NCBI RefSeq assembly: GCF_003053845.1 | Contig: NZ_QAYG01000008.1 | Span: 177,973-241,972, forward strand | DNA length: 64,000 nt | Reading direction: 5' to 3' | Origin: Breoghania corrubedonensis | GTDB taxonomy: Bacteria > Pseudomonadota > Alphaproteobacteria > Rhizobiales > Stappiaceae | Shown here: one piece after another, positions 34,495 through 46,673 of the stretch | Layout of the letters: every line of letters begins with the position of its first letter | How positions within the stretch are numbered: position 1 is the first letter of the stretch | Program-made: the position numbers and the translations under genes | The notes under the pieces: generated by a model | Database searches by the model: none | What the model was told of the DNA's origin: nothing | The model's input: only the letters and a program-made list of their open reading frames with translations

Positions 34495-35232
34495 TCACGC
34501 GTTTGCCGTATCCAGTGCCATTCGCTCAAGCGGCGTCTTTGCGATGAAGAAGAGCCAGGTGTCGAGATCCACGTTTCCCTTCCTGGTCTTGAGAACCTCG
34601 ATGGAAATCGAATGGCCGAACCACTCGCACATGACGTAGGGAAAGACCGTCGGCCGCACACCGAAGGGATCCATCTGCGATGCTTCGGAGGGGCCATGGG
34701 AATTCGTGTGCTCGATAACCATAAGGCCGTCATCCTTCAGTTGCTCAAGCCAAGTCGCGAACGCCTGGCGGGGATTCCAGCTTTGATCGTGCGAATTCGT
34801 GTAGACGAAATCGAACGCGCCAACCCACTCCTCGTTGCGGTCGTGGAAGTCCCATTGCACGCTGTGGGGAAACTGGGTCGCGGTATCGGAAATGTCGGTT
34901 CCGATAACATCGAACCCGAAAGCTTCGATGAAGCACGCCTGCTCGAAGCCGTTGCGGCTTCCGTGGCACAGTCCCTTCAGTTTCTCTCCCGGCTTGCGGG
35001 CGGAGAGTTTCTCCCCGATCAGGCGCAATGTCTTCTCGTCGGCCCACACGTTCTTGATCTTCTGCTTGTTGTAGAAGGTCTGAACGTCCCGGTACTGCTC
35101 GTAACTCTCGTATTCGTGGAGGTAGAAATCGACAAGCCGGGTGGAGGGCACCACCTTCAGGTCGTGACGCTCCAGGATCGGGGCGACCGCCTTCTTGAGA
35201 CGCCGAATGAGAAAGGGCTTCTTTCGGGACAT
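34495..35232 (-). CDS. Class I SAM-dependent methyltransferase-like protein
   Basis: A 245-residue protein. The central region looks like a Rossmann methyltransferase: GLCHGSRNGFEQACFIEAFG serves as the SAM-binding glycine-containing loop (atypical), GFDVIGTDISD carries the acidic residue at the end of strand 2, and FDFVYTNSHDQSWNP followed by LKDDGLMVIEHTNSHGP fit strands 4-5. The N-terminal 75 residues are basic and unassigned. The start is ATG 35232 with CGGAG ten bases upstream; a GTG three codons earlier is less likely. Function is unknown, but its position beside the gtrA-gtrB-type genes suggests a sugar or lipid methyltransferase. Confidence 0.75.
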   Translation of the reverse strand: MSRKKPFLIRRLKKAVAPILERHDLKVVPSTRLVDFYLHEYESYEQYRDVQTFYNKQKIKNVWADEKTLRLIGEKLSARKPGEKLKGLCHGSRNGFEQACFIEAFGFDVIGTDISDTATQFPHSVQWDFHDRNEEWVGAFDFVYTNSHDQSWNPRQAFATWLEQLKDDGLMVIEHTNSHGPSEASQMDPFGVRPTVFPYVMCEWFGHSISIEVLKTRKGNVDLDTWLFFIAKTPLERMALDTANA

Positions 35233-35777
35233 AACTGGCACAACTCCGGGACCAATGGTATTGATGACGTCCAGAGCAAATTCCGATCGGATTGAACCAA
35301 TCTGATCGACAAGAAATCGCTCGAGCCGATTCCGGCGCTCGGCGGCTTCCCGGGATCGGAGGCGTTTGCACGCGATCCCTCACGCAGGAACCGCAATCCA
35401 ACCAGAGACCGATCGGTTACACGATCAAGGGAGGTGCCTGGCCGCACTCATCCAATCGCCGGACGAGCAGGCCGGAGCTTGAGATACATTGAGAAATGAA
35501 GGCGATACGAAGCCATGTCAAGTCGGCTTCTGGCGTATCGTGGAATGTTGCGGGGGAAGGCCGCGCGCAACTCCTGAAAGCGGGAAGTTTCTGGTTGCAA
35601 ACTAAATTCGCGCGGCCCGCTTTCCGGGGCCGCGCGCCGGGGTCGCGCGAACGAGGCTCAGTCACATTGAGACAAGAGTCTCGATCTGCCAGCTCAATTG
35701 CCCCTAATGACCGGCTTCGATCCGGAGCGTTCTTCCCTCGCGCGGCGTATTGTCCGCCGGTCAGCGACCGGACGCGT
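35233..35777. other. Intergenic region with a GC-rich hairpin
   Basis: About 545 bases between the methyltransferase gene and secA (both minus). No gene is recognised. A perfect ten-pair inverted repeat (CGCGCGGCCC / GGGCCGCGCG, 35609-35636, eight-base loop) lies about 140 bases beyond the secA stop, with a modest AT-rich tail on the minus strand, and is a plausible secA terminator. Confidence 0.5.
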
Positions 35778-38573
<2,796 letters not shown>

Positions 38574-38844
38574 GATGGTCCTTCCTTTGGCAAAGCCGTG
38601 CCATGTCGCAAGCGTGCGGCTTCAGCTTGACGTCTATGCGGTTTCGATCGAGCGGCGGTCCGCCTCCTGGCGGGGGGCCGGTGTCGTCCGGACGGAAATG
38701 CCCGGTGCAGACCGGGCCGACCGACAGATAAGAGGGGCCTGAAAGCTTGTCAACGTCGCCCCAGTCGGCATAACTCCCGCTCAAGTCCTGCGGGCAGCCC
38801 GACGGCAAGGGTCCGCAATCAACACCACGCAACAGGATGCTTAT

Positions 38845-39762
38845 ATGTTCCATACACTCAGGGCCGGTAAACTCGGTGCCGTCAAACCCGGCACGGCGGT
38901 GATGCGCCCGCTCATTGCCGGCTGCATGATCGCTCTTTTCGCCGCTGCGCCGCTCCGTGCGGCTGAAGACGGCGACAAGGTCGTGGCCACGGTCAATGGC
39001 GAGACGATCACCGAGGCGGACGTCGCGATCGCCGCGCAGGACTATGCGCAGGATCTTGCCCAGGTGCCGGAGGCGGTACGCCGCAACCTGCTCGTGGGCG
39101 TGCTCGTCGACATGCACGTTCTGGCCGATGCCTCGCTCAAGGAAGGCCGGGACGCGGAGCCGGGCGTCAAGCGGGCACTCGAATATGCGCGACTGCGCAC
39201 GCTCAGGGATTCCTATTTCAACGACAAGAACACCCTGGAGCCGGATGAGGCTGCCCTGAAGAAGCTCTACGATGAGCAGTACGGCGACTTCAAAGGCCCT
39301 GAAGAGGTCCATGCCCGTCACATTCTGGTGAAAACGGAAGACGAGGCCAAGGCGATCATCAAGGAACTGGACACCGGCAAGGATTTCGCCGAACTCGCCA
39401 AGGAGAAGTCGACCGGCCCCTCCGGCCCCAACGGCGGCGACCTCGGCTACTTCACCAAGGATCGCATGGTCGCGGAATTCGCCGATGCTGCCTTCGACAT
39501 GAAGCCGGGCACCTATTCCAAGGAGCCGGTGAAGACCCAGTTCGGCTGGCACGTGATCAAGGTCGAGGACAAGCGCCAGCAGCCCGCACCGACATTCGAC
39601 GCGGTCAAGAACCAGCTGCGCGCCGATGCGATCCGCGCCAAGTACAATGAAGTGATGGAAGACCTCAAGGCCAAGGCCGACATCAAGGTGATGGACGAAG
39701 CCGCCAAGGCACCGGCCGATGGCGACGCTGACGCCGACGGCGAAAAGCCGGCTGAAAAGTAA
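38845..39762 (+). CDS. Periplasmic peptidyl-prolyl isomerase (PpiC/SurA-like parvulin)
   Basis: A 305-residue exported foldase. A signal-like segment (residues 20-41, MRPLIAGCMIALFAAAPLRA) precedes an N-terminal chaperone helix region (VNGETITEADVAIAAQDYAQ) and a parvulin domain (about 145-250) with VHARHILVKTEDEAKAII, the GPNGGDLGYF loop and FGWHVIKVED. The C-terminal tail is alanine/aspartate-rich. It would help fold exported proteins after Sec transport. ATG 38845 has AGGA at about eight bases; ATG 38902 would remove a 19-residue N-terminal extension and is an alternative. The divergent gene is secA. Confidence 0.9.
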   Translation: MFHTLRAGKLGAVKPGTAVMRPLIAGCMIALFAAAPLRAAEDGDKVVATVNGETITEADVAIAAQDYAQDLAQVPEAVRRNLLVGVLVDMHVLADASLKEGRDAEPGVKRALEYARLRTLRDSYFNDKNTLEPDEAALKKLYDEQYGDFKGPEEVHARHILVKTEDEAKAIIKELDTGKDFAELAKEKSTGPSGPNGGDLGYFTKDRMVAEFADAAFDMKPGTYSKEPVKTQFGWHVIKVEDKRQQPAPTFDAVKNQLRADAIRAKYNEVMEDLKAKADIKVMDEAAKAPADGDADADGEKPAEK

Positions 39763-39822
39763 GCCGGTCCATTGCGACGCGGTCGGGAAAATGTCCCGGC
39801 ATGCGCGTAGCGGGAAACGAGA

Positions 39823-39857
39823 AAGGGGCGTGCGTCTGGCCAGGACGCGCGCCCCTT
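39823..39857 (+). terminator. Strong hairpin after the parvulin gene
   Basis: A 14-pair stem with one G-U pair (AAGGGGCGTGCGTC / GACGCGCGCCCCTT) around a seven-base loop, 60 bases after the stop; only a short T-rich patch follows, so termination efficiency is uncertain. Confidence 0.65.
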
Positions 39858-40025
39858 GTCCATTTTGACCGCCCCGGTGTGCCCGGGACTTTTCCCGACA
39901 GGCCCTCGCTATCCTAGCTTTTTGAAAACGAGCAACTTTCCTGTGCTCAGGCAATTCCACTTGAACGCAGGTTGCTCTAAAACTCGTGTCGAGGGGCTCT
40001 GGGCCCTGATCCCAACGAGGTTTCC

Positions 40026-41267
40026 ATGTCGACCGCCGTCTCTCCGCTTGCGCCGAAAACCTATCCCGAGATGCCCGAGATCGAGGGCGTGCGATTTGCC
40101 ACCGTCGAGGCGGGCATCAAGTACAGGGGGCGTGCCGATGTCCTCCTGATGCAGTTCGATGAGGCGACGGAGGCCGCTGGCATCTTCACCCGCTCGCGCT
40201 GCCCGTCCGCGCCGGTCGACTGGTGCCGGGCGAACCTTGCTCATGGCAAGGCGCGCGCGCTCATGGTGAATTCGGGCAATGCCAACGCGTTCACGGGAAA
40301 GAAGGGACGTGCGGCGGTGGAGCTTTCTGCCGAGACGGTTGCGAAGGCGCTCGGCTGCGTGCCCGCGGAAATCTACCTGGCGTCGACGGGTGTCATCGGC
40401 GAGCCGTTGCCGGCGGAAAAATTCGCACCTGTCATCGACGATCTCGTGGCGAGGGGCGCACCGGGGCCCTGGATCGACGCGGCGAAGGCGATCATGACCA
40501 CGGATACCTATCCCAAGGTCGCCACCCGCACTGTCGATCTCGGCGGCACGTCCGTTACCATCAACGGCATTGCCAAGGGCGCGGGCATGATCGCGCCCGA
40601 CATGGCGACCATGCTCTCCTTCATCGTCACTGATGCGCCGGTTGGCGCCCATGTTCTGCAGGCACTGCTCGGCGAGAGTGTCGGCGCGTCGTTCAATTCG
40701 ATTACCGTCGACAGCGACACCTCGACGTCTGACACCGTGCTGGCCTTCGCCACGAGGACGGCCGCAAGCCATGGCGCGCCGGAAATCGTGGCGATCGAAG
40801 ATCCGCGCCTTGACGCGTTCCGCGCGGCGTTCGCCGAAATCATGCTCGATCTTTCGCATCAGGTCGTGCGCGACGGCGAGGGCGCGCGCAAGTTCGTGGA
40901 AGTGAATGTCACCGGGGCGGAGAGCGCGGCGTCGGCCAAGCGCATCGCGCTTTCCATCGCCAATTCGCCTTTGGTGAAGACGGCGGTCGCGGGCGAGGAC
41001 GCGAACTGGGGCCGGGTGGTGATGGCCGTCGGCAAGGCCGGCGAGCCGGCGGATCGCGACCGGCTCGCGATCTGGTTCGGCGACGTGCGTGTCGCGGTCG
41101 CCGGAGAGCGCGATCCCGATTACGACGAGGAGACGGCCTCGCGCATCATGAAGGAAGACAAGATCGTCATTCACGCCGATATCGGGCTTGGCAAGGGCGA
41201 GGCGACGGTGTGGACCTGCGACCTGACCAAGGCCTATGTCGAGATCAATGGCGATTACCGAAGCTGA
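40026..41267 (+). CDS. argJ: Bifunctional ornithine acetyltransferase / N-acetylglutamate synthase
   Basis: A 413-residue ArgJ of arginine biosynthesis. The protein is normally self-cleaved before the catalytic threonine in the [17 protein letters not shown] region (about residue 190-206), which is intact. Other conserved features are [22 protein letters not shown] and the C-terminal half with [14 protein letters not shown] sequence ([20 protein letters not shown]). It transfers acetyl from N-acetylornithine to glutamate, and may also use acetyl-CoA. ACGAGG precedes the ATG. It leads a probable argJ-GNAT-mutT unit and overlaps the next gene by 20 bases, implying coupled translation. Confidence 0.95.
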   Translation: MSTAVSPLAPKTYPEMPEIEGVRFATVEAGIKYRGRADVLLMQFDEATEAAGIFTRSRCPSAPVDWCRANLAHGKARALMVNSGNANAFTGKKGRAAVELSAETVAKALGCVPAEIYLASTGVIGEPLPAEKFAPVIDDLVARGAPGPWIDAAKAIMTTDTYPKVATRTVDLGGTSVTINGIAKGAGMIAPDMATMLSFIVTDAPVGAHVLQALLGESVGASFNSITVDSDTSTSDTVLAFATRTAASHGAPEIVAIEDPRLDAFRAAFAEIMLDLSHQVVRDGEGARKFVEVNVTGAESAASAKRIALSIANSPLVKTAVAGEDANWGRVVMAVGKAGEPADRDRLAIWFGDVRVAVAGERDPDYDEETASRIMKEDKIVIHADIGLGKGEATVWTCDLTKAYVEINGDYRS

Positions 41268-42084
41268 CGATATCGGCCGAGCACGGCCGGCGGACCTGAG
41301 CGCGGTCTTTGCGCTGGAACAGGCTAATCTCACCGCCTTTCCCAGTCTGATGCTGCATTTCGACGGCGCGTGGCTGACGCGGCTTTCGCCCGGCAATCCC
41401 GCGCGCAGGGTCAACTCGCTCAATATCTACGATCCGGCCGACGACGCTGATATCGAGGCGCGGCTCGCACGCGCTGGCGCGCGCTTCGCCGATACGGGCA
41501 TCGCGATGCACCTGCGCTGGACGCCGCTTGTTCCGCCCGCGCTCGATGATTTCATCGATGCGCGCGGCTGGGAACGCTATGCACAGACGGAAGTGTGGGC
41601 GGCTGCGCTCTCCGAGAGCGGCCTGATGCATGGCATGGCCCGACCGCTCGCAGACGACTACCGGATGCATCGGCTGCCTCTTGCCGACTGGCTCCGGGAT
41701 TTCGCTTTCGTTGGGGGTACGGGGGTGGAAAAGGTCACGCCGCAAGCGCTGTCTGCGCTGCGAGCGTCGCTTGAAAAGGTGCCGGCGGAATTGCTCGCGC
41801 TGTCGCTGCGCGACGGCAACGGCGAGCCGCAGGCGGTGCTGCTGGGCGTGTGCGACGGAACATTGATCGGCATTTTCGATGTCGCCACAAGACAGGACCG
41901 CCGGCGGCGCGGGCTCGCCGCGATGCTCGTGACCTATGCGCTGGCCTACGGGCGGGAGACGGGGGCGAAAAAGGCGTGGCTTCAGGTTGTTGCCGACAAC
42001 GCACCGGCCCGCGACCTCTACCGGCGATTCGGCTTCGAGCCTGTCTACGACTACCATTACTGCCGCATGCCGCAGGCGGTGTAG
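41248..42084 (+). CDS. GNAT-family acetyltransferase overlapping argJ
   Basis: A 278-residue protein with a C-terminal GNAT domain: strand [18 protein letters not shown], acetyl-CoA loop [18 protein letters not shown], and [21 protein letters not shown]. The N-terminal half also looks like a degenerate GNAT domain ([20 protein letters not shown]). The preferred start is ATG 41248 ([10 protein letters not shown]), 20 bases inside the argJ coding region; ATG 41236 is also in frame. Such translational coupling to argJ and the following mutT is a conserved rhizobial order; whether the enzyme contributes to arginine metabolism is not established. Confidence 0.83.
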   Translation: MAITEADDIGRARPADLSAVFALEQANLTAFPSLMLHFDGAWLTRLSPGNPARRVNSLNIYDPADDADIEARLARAGARFADTGIAMHLRWTPLVPPALDDFIDARGWERYAQTEVWAAALSESGLMHGMARPLADDYRMHRLPLADWLRDFAFVGGTGVEKVTPQALSALRASLEKVPAELLALSLRDGNGEPQAVLLGVCDGTLIGIFDVATRQDRRRRGLAAMLVTYALAYGRETGAKKAWLQVVADNAPARDLYRRFGFEPVYDYHYCRMPQAV

Positions 42085-42160
42085 GCGATATTGGCCGGTG
42101 TCGGACGATTATCGTTAATCGCCCGTTCCGATTGCGTCTCACCATGGAACAAGGTCCCTC

Positions 42161-42562
42161 ATGCCGAAACTTCTGCTCGTCGTCGCCTGCGCGCTCATCG
42201 ATACGGACGGACGTATCCTCATTGCTCAGCGGCCGGAGGGGAAGGCGCTTGCCGGATTGTGGGAATTCCCGGGCGGAAAGGTGGAGCCGGGGGAGCGGCC
42301 GGAGGATTCTCTGACCCGCGAACTGGCCGAGGAACTTGCCATCACGGTTAAGAAAGAGTGCCTCGCACCGCTCACCTTCGCCAGTTACGCTTATGACGAT
42401 TTTCACCTCCTGATGCCACTTTACGTCTGCAGAAGGTGGCAGGGCATCGTTCAGGGCCGGGAAGGTCAGGCACTCAAGTGGGTGCGGCCGAAGGCGTTGA
42501 GAGAGTATCCGATGCCACCAGCGGACGAACCGCTCATTCCGCATCTGATCGACCTGCTCTAG
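42161..42562 (+). CDS. mutT: 8-oxo-dGTP diphosphatase (MutT, Nudix)
   Basis: A 133-residue Nudix hydrolase with a complete Nudix box, GGKVEPGERPEDSLTRELAEEL split here as GGKVEPGERPEDSL plus TRELAEEL (about residues 38-59), preceded by GRILIAQRPEGKALAGLWEFP, characteristic of MutT. It removes oxidised dGTP from the nucleotide pool, protecting against A:T to C:G mutation. AAGG lies upstream of ATG 42161. It follows the GNAT gene by 76 bases and precedes the pilin gene by 35 bases; argJ-GNAT-mutT is probably an operon. Confidence 0.93.
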   Translation: MPKLLLVVACALIDTDGRILIAQRPEGKALAGLWEFPGGKVEPGERPEDSLTRELAEELAITVKKECLAPLTFASYAYDDFHLLMPLYVCRRWQGIVQGREGQALKWVRPKALREYPMPPADEPLIPHLIDLL

Positions 42563-42597
42563 GTCGGCGGCGGCTGGGCTGGAAGAAAGTGCATCCC

Positions 42598-42816
42598 ATG
42601 TCGCGTGATCCCGACACCATCCGCAAACGCCGGCTCGGCGAAACGTTCAAGGCCTTTTGGGCGGACGAACGGGGATCGACAGCGATCGAGTACAGCCTGA
42701 TCGCCGGCATCATCGTTCTGGCGATTGTCGGCTCGGTGACGGCGATCGGCGAGCTGCTGACGTCGAAGCTCTATGAGCCGGTCGCGGCCGGCTTTACCGG
42801 CGCCACCGGTTCCTGA
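42598..42816 (+). CDS. Flp-type (type IVb) prepilin
   Basis: A 72-residue prepilin. A basic leader ends at ERGSTAIEYSLIAG, where the prepilin peptidase would cut between glycine and serine, leaving glutamate at +5 followed by tyrosine, the Flp hallmark. A single hydrophobic helix (LIAGIIVLAIVGSVTAIG) and a short hydrophilic tail follow. It would be the structural subunit of a tight-adherence pilus, but no tad/cpa assembly genes are in the window, so this is a stand-alone gene. GGAAGAAAG precedes the ATG. The frame runs into mutT upstream, but only ATG 42598 matches a prepilin leader. Confidence 0.9.
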   Translation: MSRDPDTIRKRRLGETFKAFWADERGSTAIEYSLIAGIIVLAIVGSVTAIGELLTSKLYEPVAAGFTGATGS

Positions 42817-42870
42817 CGGGAAGACCGTGGGTCCGAACTGCGTCCAGATTCTCTCGAAAATTCATAGATT

Positions 42871-43767
42871 TCAGTCCTGCGCGGGCTTTTCGCCGGCGGA
42901 GACTTCGTGCGTTCCAAGCGCCTCGGCGAGGCTCATTCTGGCCGATCCGGGCTTGAGCGGTTGCTGCTGGCTCTCGTGCGGCGCCCATCCCGATACGGAC
43001 AAGATTTGGAAGGTCGCGCGGATGCGGCCATCGGGATCGGCATGGCGTTCGCTGTAGATCTCGGCCATTCTCATGAACAGACTGCGGCTTGCCGCCTGAC
43101 CGCGTTCGGCGAGGATGCTTGTCGCCCCCATTGCCCTGAGATCTCGCATCAGGTGGAAGGCGCTGTCATAGCGCACCGTCAGCCGGTCCTGGTCGGCGAC
43201 GGGAAGGGCGAAGCCGGCGCGCTGCATCAGGCCGCCCATTTCGCGGGTATCGGCGAAGGGCGAAACGCGCGGGCTGGCGCCGCCGGTCAACTCCACTTCC
43301 GCGCTCAGCAGCGCGTCGCGCAGTTCCCACAAGGTGTCGCCGCCGGCGAGCGCGCCGAGAAAGAGCCCGTCCGGCTTCAATGCCCGGCGGATCTGGATCA
43401 GCGCGCCGGGCAGATCGTTCACCCAATGCAGCGACAGGGCGGAGACCGCGAGATCGAGCGAGGCATCGGCAAGGGGCAGGATCTCGTCGTCGACGACGAG
43501 GTCGGGTGTGCCCGTCGCGGTGTCTGCCGCGAAGAGGTCGGCTCGTAACACCGTGCCGACGCGGCTTGAGCGCGACAACGCGTCATGCACCACACCGGTG
43601 TGGCCGCCCAGATCGAGCGCCAGGTCGAATGTGCGGGTGGTGACGGCCAGACGATCCTCAATATCCTGCGCGACCAGGCGCATCAGAAAATCGGCGCCCT
43701 CGGTTCGTTTCTTGAGCGCGCGTGCCCGGTGGAGGGCGAGGAGACGGCGGTCGAAGGGAGCATTCAT
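42871..43767 (-). CDS. BioC/NDUFAF5-like SAM-dependent methyltransferase
   Basis: A 298-residue methyltransferase. SAM motif I is LALDLGGHTGVVHDAL, the acidic motif II region follows (DLFAADTATGTPDLVVDD), and VSALSLHWVNDLPGALIQIRRALKPDGLFLG is the typical post-motif with motif III. The closest relatives I recall are the BioC-like proteins, including the mitochondrial complex I assembly factor NDUFAF5, widespread in alphaproteobacteria. Two adjacent ATG codons occur (43773, 43767); GCGGG is best spaced for 43767. It is divergent from comF with about 100 bases between starts, and convergent with the pilin gene. A biotin role is not supported by context. Confidence 0.85.
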   Translation of the reverse strand: MNAPFDRRLLALHRARALKKRTEGADFLMRLVAQDIEDRLAVTTRTFDLALDLGGHTGVVHDALSRSSRVGTVLRADLFAADTATGTPDLVVDDEILPLADASLDLAVSALSLHWVNDLPGALIQIRRALKPDGLFLGALAGGDTLWELRDALLSAEVELTGGASPRVSPFADTREMGGLMQRAGFALPVADQDRLTVRYDSAFHLMRDLRAMGATSILAERGQAASRSLFMRMAEIYSERHADPDGRIRATFQILSVSGWAPHESQQQPLKPGSARMSLAEALGTHEVSAGEKPAQD

Positions 43768-43873
43768 CGGCATTGCCCGCGGAACATGGTAGGCTGCTTA
43801 TCGCGCGGAAAGAGCGGGGCGTCAAAAACTCCGGCCGCTGCTCTTGACCGCTGCCGAAATGGCGGGACTTGCG

Positions 43874-44716
43874 ATGCCGGTCGCGAACGGTGAAACGACG
43901 TGGGCGAACGGGATCCGGGAGGATCCGCGACTTGGCGCGGCCGGCGGCTTATACAAGGTCACGCGGCTCCGCTTTCCCCGGTTTCGACCACTCAAGGTTC
44001 TGCTCGATCTGGCTCTGCCACCTGTCTGCTTCGTATGCGACCTGCCGCTTGGCGGTGCGGCGGGGCTTTGCATGAGGTGCTGGGCGAAGCTCTCCTGGAT
44101 CGAGAAACCCTATTGTGCCCGACTGGGGACGCCGCTCGCCTACGATCTCGGCGAAGACGGGTTGTCGGCGCAAGCAATCGCGGATCCGCCACCCTTCGAC
44201 CGTGCCCGCGCGGCCTGCCTGCATGACGATATTTCGCGCGAACTGGTGCACGGGCTCAAGTATCGCGACCGGCTGGAACTGGGCCCGGCCATGGCCGGCT
44301 GGATGGCGCGTGCCGGCGCCGATCTCGTCTCGCAGGCCGACCTCATCGTGCCGGTGCCGTTGCATCGCGCCCGGTTGTGGTCGCGCCGCTTCAATCAGGC
44401 GGCGGTGCTGGCAGGGGCGATTGCCGCGCGCGCGGACAAGCAGGCCGCCCTTGCCGCGCTCGTTCGCATCCGCGCGACGCCGCGCCAGGTGGGGCTTGCG
44501 CGTGACGACCGGCAGAAAAATGTGCGCGGGGCTTTCGCAGTGGCCGGCGAGGCGCGGTCGGCGATAGAGGGACGGCGCATATTGCTGGTCGATGACGTCT
44601 ACACGACCGGAGCGACGGTGAAGGCGTGTACGCGAGCATTGCTGCGAGCGCGCGCGGCCAGCGTCGATGTTCTCACTTTTGCCCGGGTTGCCTCTTCGTC
44701 GGGCCTCCCAATATAA
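43874..44716 (+). CDS. ComF-family phosphoribosyltransferase-like protein
   Basis: A 280-residue ComF protein. The N-terminal zinc-ribbon (VCFVCDLP and GLCMRCWAKL, two CxxC pairs) is followed by a phosphoribosyltransferase domain with the PRPP-binding signature ILLVDDVYTTGAT (about residue 245). VPVPLHRARLWSRRFNQAA is a conserved ComF stretch. The family has a role in DNA uptake in some bacteria; in alphaproteobacteria the enzyme activity is undefined. The ORF opens upstream at TTG 43844, but ATG 43874 has CGGGA at seven bases; ATG 43859 is an alternative. It precedes grxC by 138 bases, a common order. Confidence 0.88.
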   Translation: MPVANGETTWANGIREDPRLGAAGGLYKVTRLRFPRFRPLKVLLDLALPPVCFVCDLPLGGAAGLCMRCWAKLSWIEKPYCARLGTPLAYDLGEDGLSAQAIADPPPFDRARAACLHDDISRELVHGLKYRDRLELGPAMAGWMARAGADLVSQADLIVPVPLHRARLWSRRFNQAAVLAGAIAARADKQAALAALVRIRATPRQVGLARDDRQKNVRGAFAVAGEARSAIEGRRILLVDDVYTTGATVKACTRALLRARAASVDVLTFARVASSSGLPI

Positions 44717-44854
44717 ACCGCATCAGCATTCCGGCTCCGGTACTGGCACGGCCCGTGCTTGCTCGCTTGCATGGGCCAGGTCAGCGTTTTTGCGTCTTTC
44801 GCTCCTCGTCAACCCGTGCCGCCGGATCGACCTCTTGTTCTGGATAGATAATCA

Positions 44855-45109
44855 ATGCCCAAGATCGTGATCTATACGCGTCAGTTCTGCGGCTACTGCA
44901 CCGCCGCCAAGAGCCTTCTCGATGAAAAGGGGGTCGCGTACGAAGAGATCGACGCGACCTATGCCCCTGAAAAGCGGCAGGAAATGATGTCGCGTTCGGG
45001 GCGCATGACGTTCCCGCAGATCTTTATCGGCGACACCCATGTCGGTGGTTGCGATGAGCTGCATGCGCTGGAACGCCAGGGCAAGCTCGACGCGTTGATC
45101 GCCGCCTGA
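44855..45109 (+). CDS. grxC: Glutaredoxin 3
   Basis: An 84-residue dithiol glutaredoxin with the redox motif CGYC at residues 12-15 (RQFCGYCTAAKSLL), the glutathione-binding TFPQIFIGDTHVGGCDEL stretch (cis-proline after TF), and a classic thioredoxin fold. It reduces disulfides or deglutathionylates proteins, drawing electrons from glutathione. The length fits GrxC precisely. GGATAG precedes the ATG. It follows comF and precedes a nitrilase-family amidase whose homologues act on deaminated glutathione, an interesting metabolic neighbour. Confidence 0.95.
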   Translation: MPKIVIYTRQFCGYCTAAKSLLDEKGVAYEEIDATYAPEKRQEMMSRSGRMTFPQIFIGDTHVGGCDELHALERQGKLDALIAA

Positions 45110-45289
45110 TAGACCGGCGCTCACGAAACGCCTTCTCCCGAAGGGACGTCGCGGACCGGTTTTCCGATAGCGCCGGTTGCGCTCGGCCCCCGGCGGGGGC
45201 ATACCCGGTCGCGAAAGGCTTAAGACTTGTGCGCCACAATGATGCCGGGCACGTGGGTCTCGAAAGCGGTGAGCGCGGAGAGAAGAGCG

Positions 45290-46147
45290 ATGAGTGCATT
45301 CAAGGCTGCCTGCATCCAGACGCGATCCGGCCGCGACGTGGCGGCCAATATCGCCCAGGTCGAGGACCTGATCCGCGCGGCGGCGGCGGAGGGTGCCTCC
45401 TATGTCCTGACGCCTGAGATGACGAATCTTCTGGAGCGCGATCGCGCCGCTCTTATGGAAAAGATCTCGAGCGAGGACGAAGATCCCTGCCTCGCCCGGT
45501 TGCGTTCTCTTGCCCGCGAACTCGGCCTCTGGGTGCATATCGGATCTCTCGCCATCCGACTTGGCGCGGAAACGGTTGCCAATCGTGGCTTTCTGATCTC
45601 GCCGCAGGGCGAGATCCTTGCGCGCTATGACAAGATCCACATGTTCGATGTCGATCTCGACAATGGCGAGAGCTGGCGGGAATCGCGCACCTACAAGCCG
45701 GGCGAGGAGAGTATCGTCGCTGAACTGCCGTGGCTGAAGCTCGGCATGGCTGTGTGTTACGATGTGCGCTTCCCGCATCTCTTTCGCGCCCAGGCCAAGG
45801 CCGGCGCGCAGGCGCTCACCATTCCCGCCGCCTTCACCCGCCAGACCGGGCAGGCCCACTGGCACATCCTGTTGAGGGCACGGGCGATCGAGAACGGTGC
45901 CTTCGTCTTCGCCGCGGCGCAGGGCGGGCGGCACGAGGACGGCCGCGAGACTTTCGGGCATTCGCTGATCATCGCGCCATGGGGCGAGATCCTGGCGGAG
46001 GCCGATCACGACGAGCCCGGTTTCGTCCTCGCCGAGATTGACGTAGATGAGGTCGCCAAGGCGCGCGGCCGCGTTCCCGCGCTTGCAAACGAGCGCCCCT
46101 TCACGATCGAAACGGTCGCGCTGTCGCAAACGGAGCCGGTTTCATGA
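45290..46147 (+). CDS. Nitrilase-family amidase (deaminated-glutathione amidase type)
   Basis: A 285-residue carbon-nitrogen hydrolase with the complete Glu-Lys-Cys triad: Glu in VLTPEMTNLLE, Lys in ARYDKIHMFDVD, and Cys in MAVCYDVRFPHLF. The sequence KIHMFDVDLDNGESWRES matches the Nit1/Nit2-type branch, which includes enzymes hydrolysing deaminated glutathione; I infer the substrate. The GGAGAG box precedes ATG 45290. Its stop overlaps the start of the next gene (ATGA at 46144), so it is translationally coupled to the DUF1178 gene. grxC lies 180 bases upstream, consistent with a glutathione-related role. Confidence 0.88.
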   Translation: MSAFKAACIQTRSGRDVAANIAQVEDLIRAAAAEGASYVLTPEMTNLLERDRAALMEKISSEDEDPCLARLRSLARELGLWVHIGSLAIRLGAETVANRGFLISPQGEILARYDKIHMFDVDLDNGESWRESRTYKPGEESIVAELPWLKLGMAVCYDVRFPHLFRAQAKAGAQALTIPAAFTRQTGQAHWHILLRARAIENGAFVFAAAQGGRHEDGRETFGHSLIIAPWGEILAEADHDEPGFVLAEIDVDEVAKARGRVPALANERPFTIETVALSQTEPVS

Positions 46148-46647
46148 TTCACTATTCCCTGATCTGTTCGGAGGGACATGAGTTCGAAGGTTGGTTCCGC
46201 AATGCCGGCGAATTCGACTGTCAGGCCGGCGACGGGCATCTGACATGTCCCGTTTGCGGCGATGACCGGATCTCCAAGGCGTTGATGGCGCCGGCCGTTT
46301 CCGGCACGCGTGATGTCGAGGGATCGGGAGCGGAAGTTTCGCGAGCCGAAGCCGCCCCGCATCCGGTCGCAACCACGCCCGAACACGCCAGCGCGATGCC
46401 GATGATGGCGATGCCCAATCCGCAGCAGGCGCAAATCGTCGACATGATGCGCAAGCTCCGCAATCTGATCACCGAGAGTGCCGACAATGTGGGCGCTCGG
46501 TTTGCCAGCGAGGCACGGCGCATGCACTACGGCGACGCGGAGCAGCGCGGCATCTATGGCGAGGCGACGCCGGAAGACGCGCGCGACCTCATCGAGGAAG
46601 GCATCGAAATCCTTCCCTTGCCGGTCTTGCCGGAAGACAAGAACTAG
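46144..46647 (+). CDS. DUF1178 family protein
   Basis: A 167-residue protein beginning MIHYSLICSEGHEFEGWF, the signature opening of DUF1178, with a CPVCGDD zinc-type cysteine pair near residue 35 and a further cysteine earlier, suggesting a small N-terminal zinc ribbon. A proline/alanine-rich linker is followed by a helical C-terminal region (IVDMMRKLRNLITESADNVG and GEATPEDARDLIEEGIEI). Function unknown. The ATG overlaps the preceding stop as ATGA, implying coupled translation with the nitrilase-family gene; this pairing is common in alphaproteobacteria. A perfect hairpin terminator follows at 46674. Confidence 0.9.
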   Translation: MIHYSLICSEGHEFEGWFRNAGEFDCQAGDGHLTCPVCGDDRISKALMAPAVSGTRDVEGSGAEVSRAEAAPHPVATTPEHASAMPMMAMPNPQQAQIVDMMRKLRNLITESADNVGARFASEARRMHYGDAEQRGIYGEATPEDARDLIEEGIEILPLPVLPEDKN

Positions 46648-46673
46648 AACGCGATACTCTGGCCGTACCGGTC

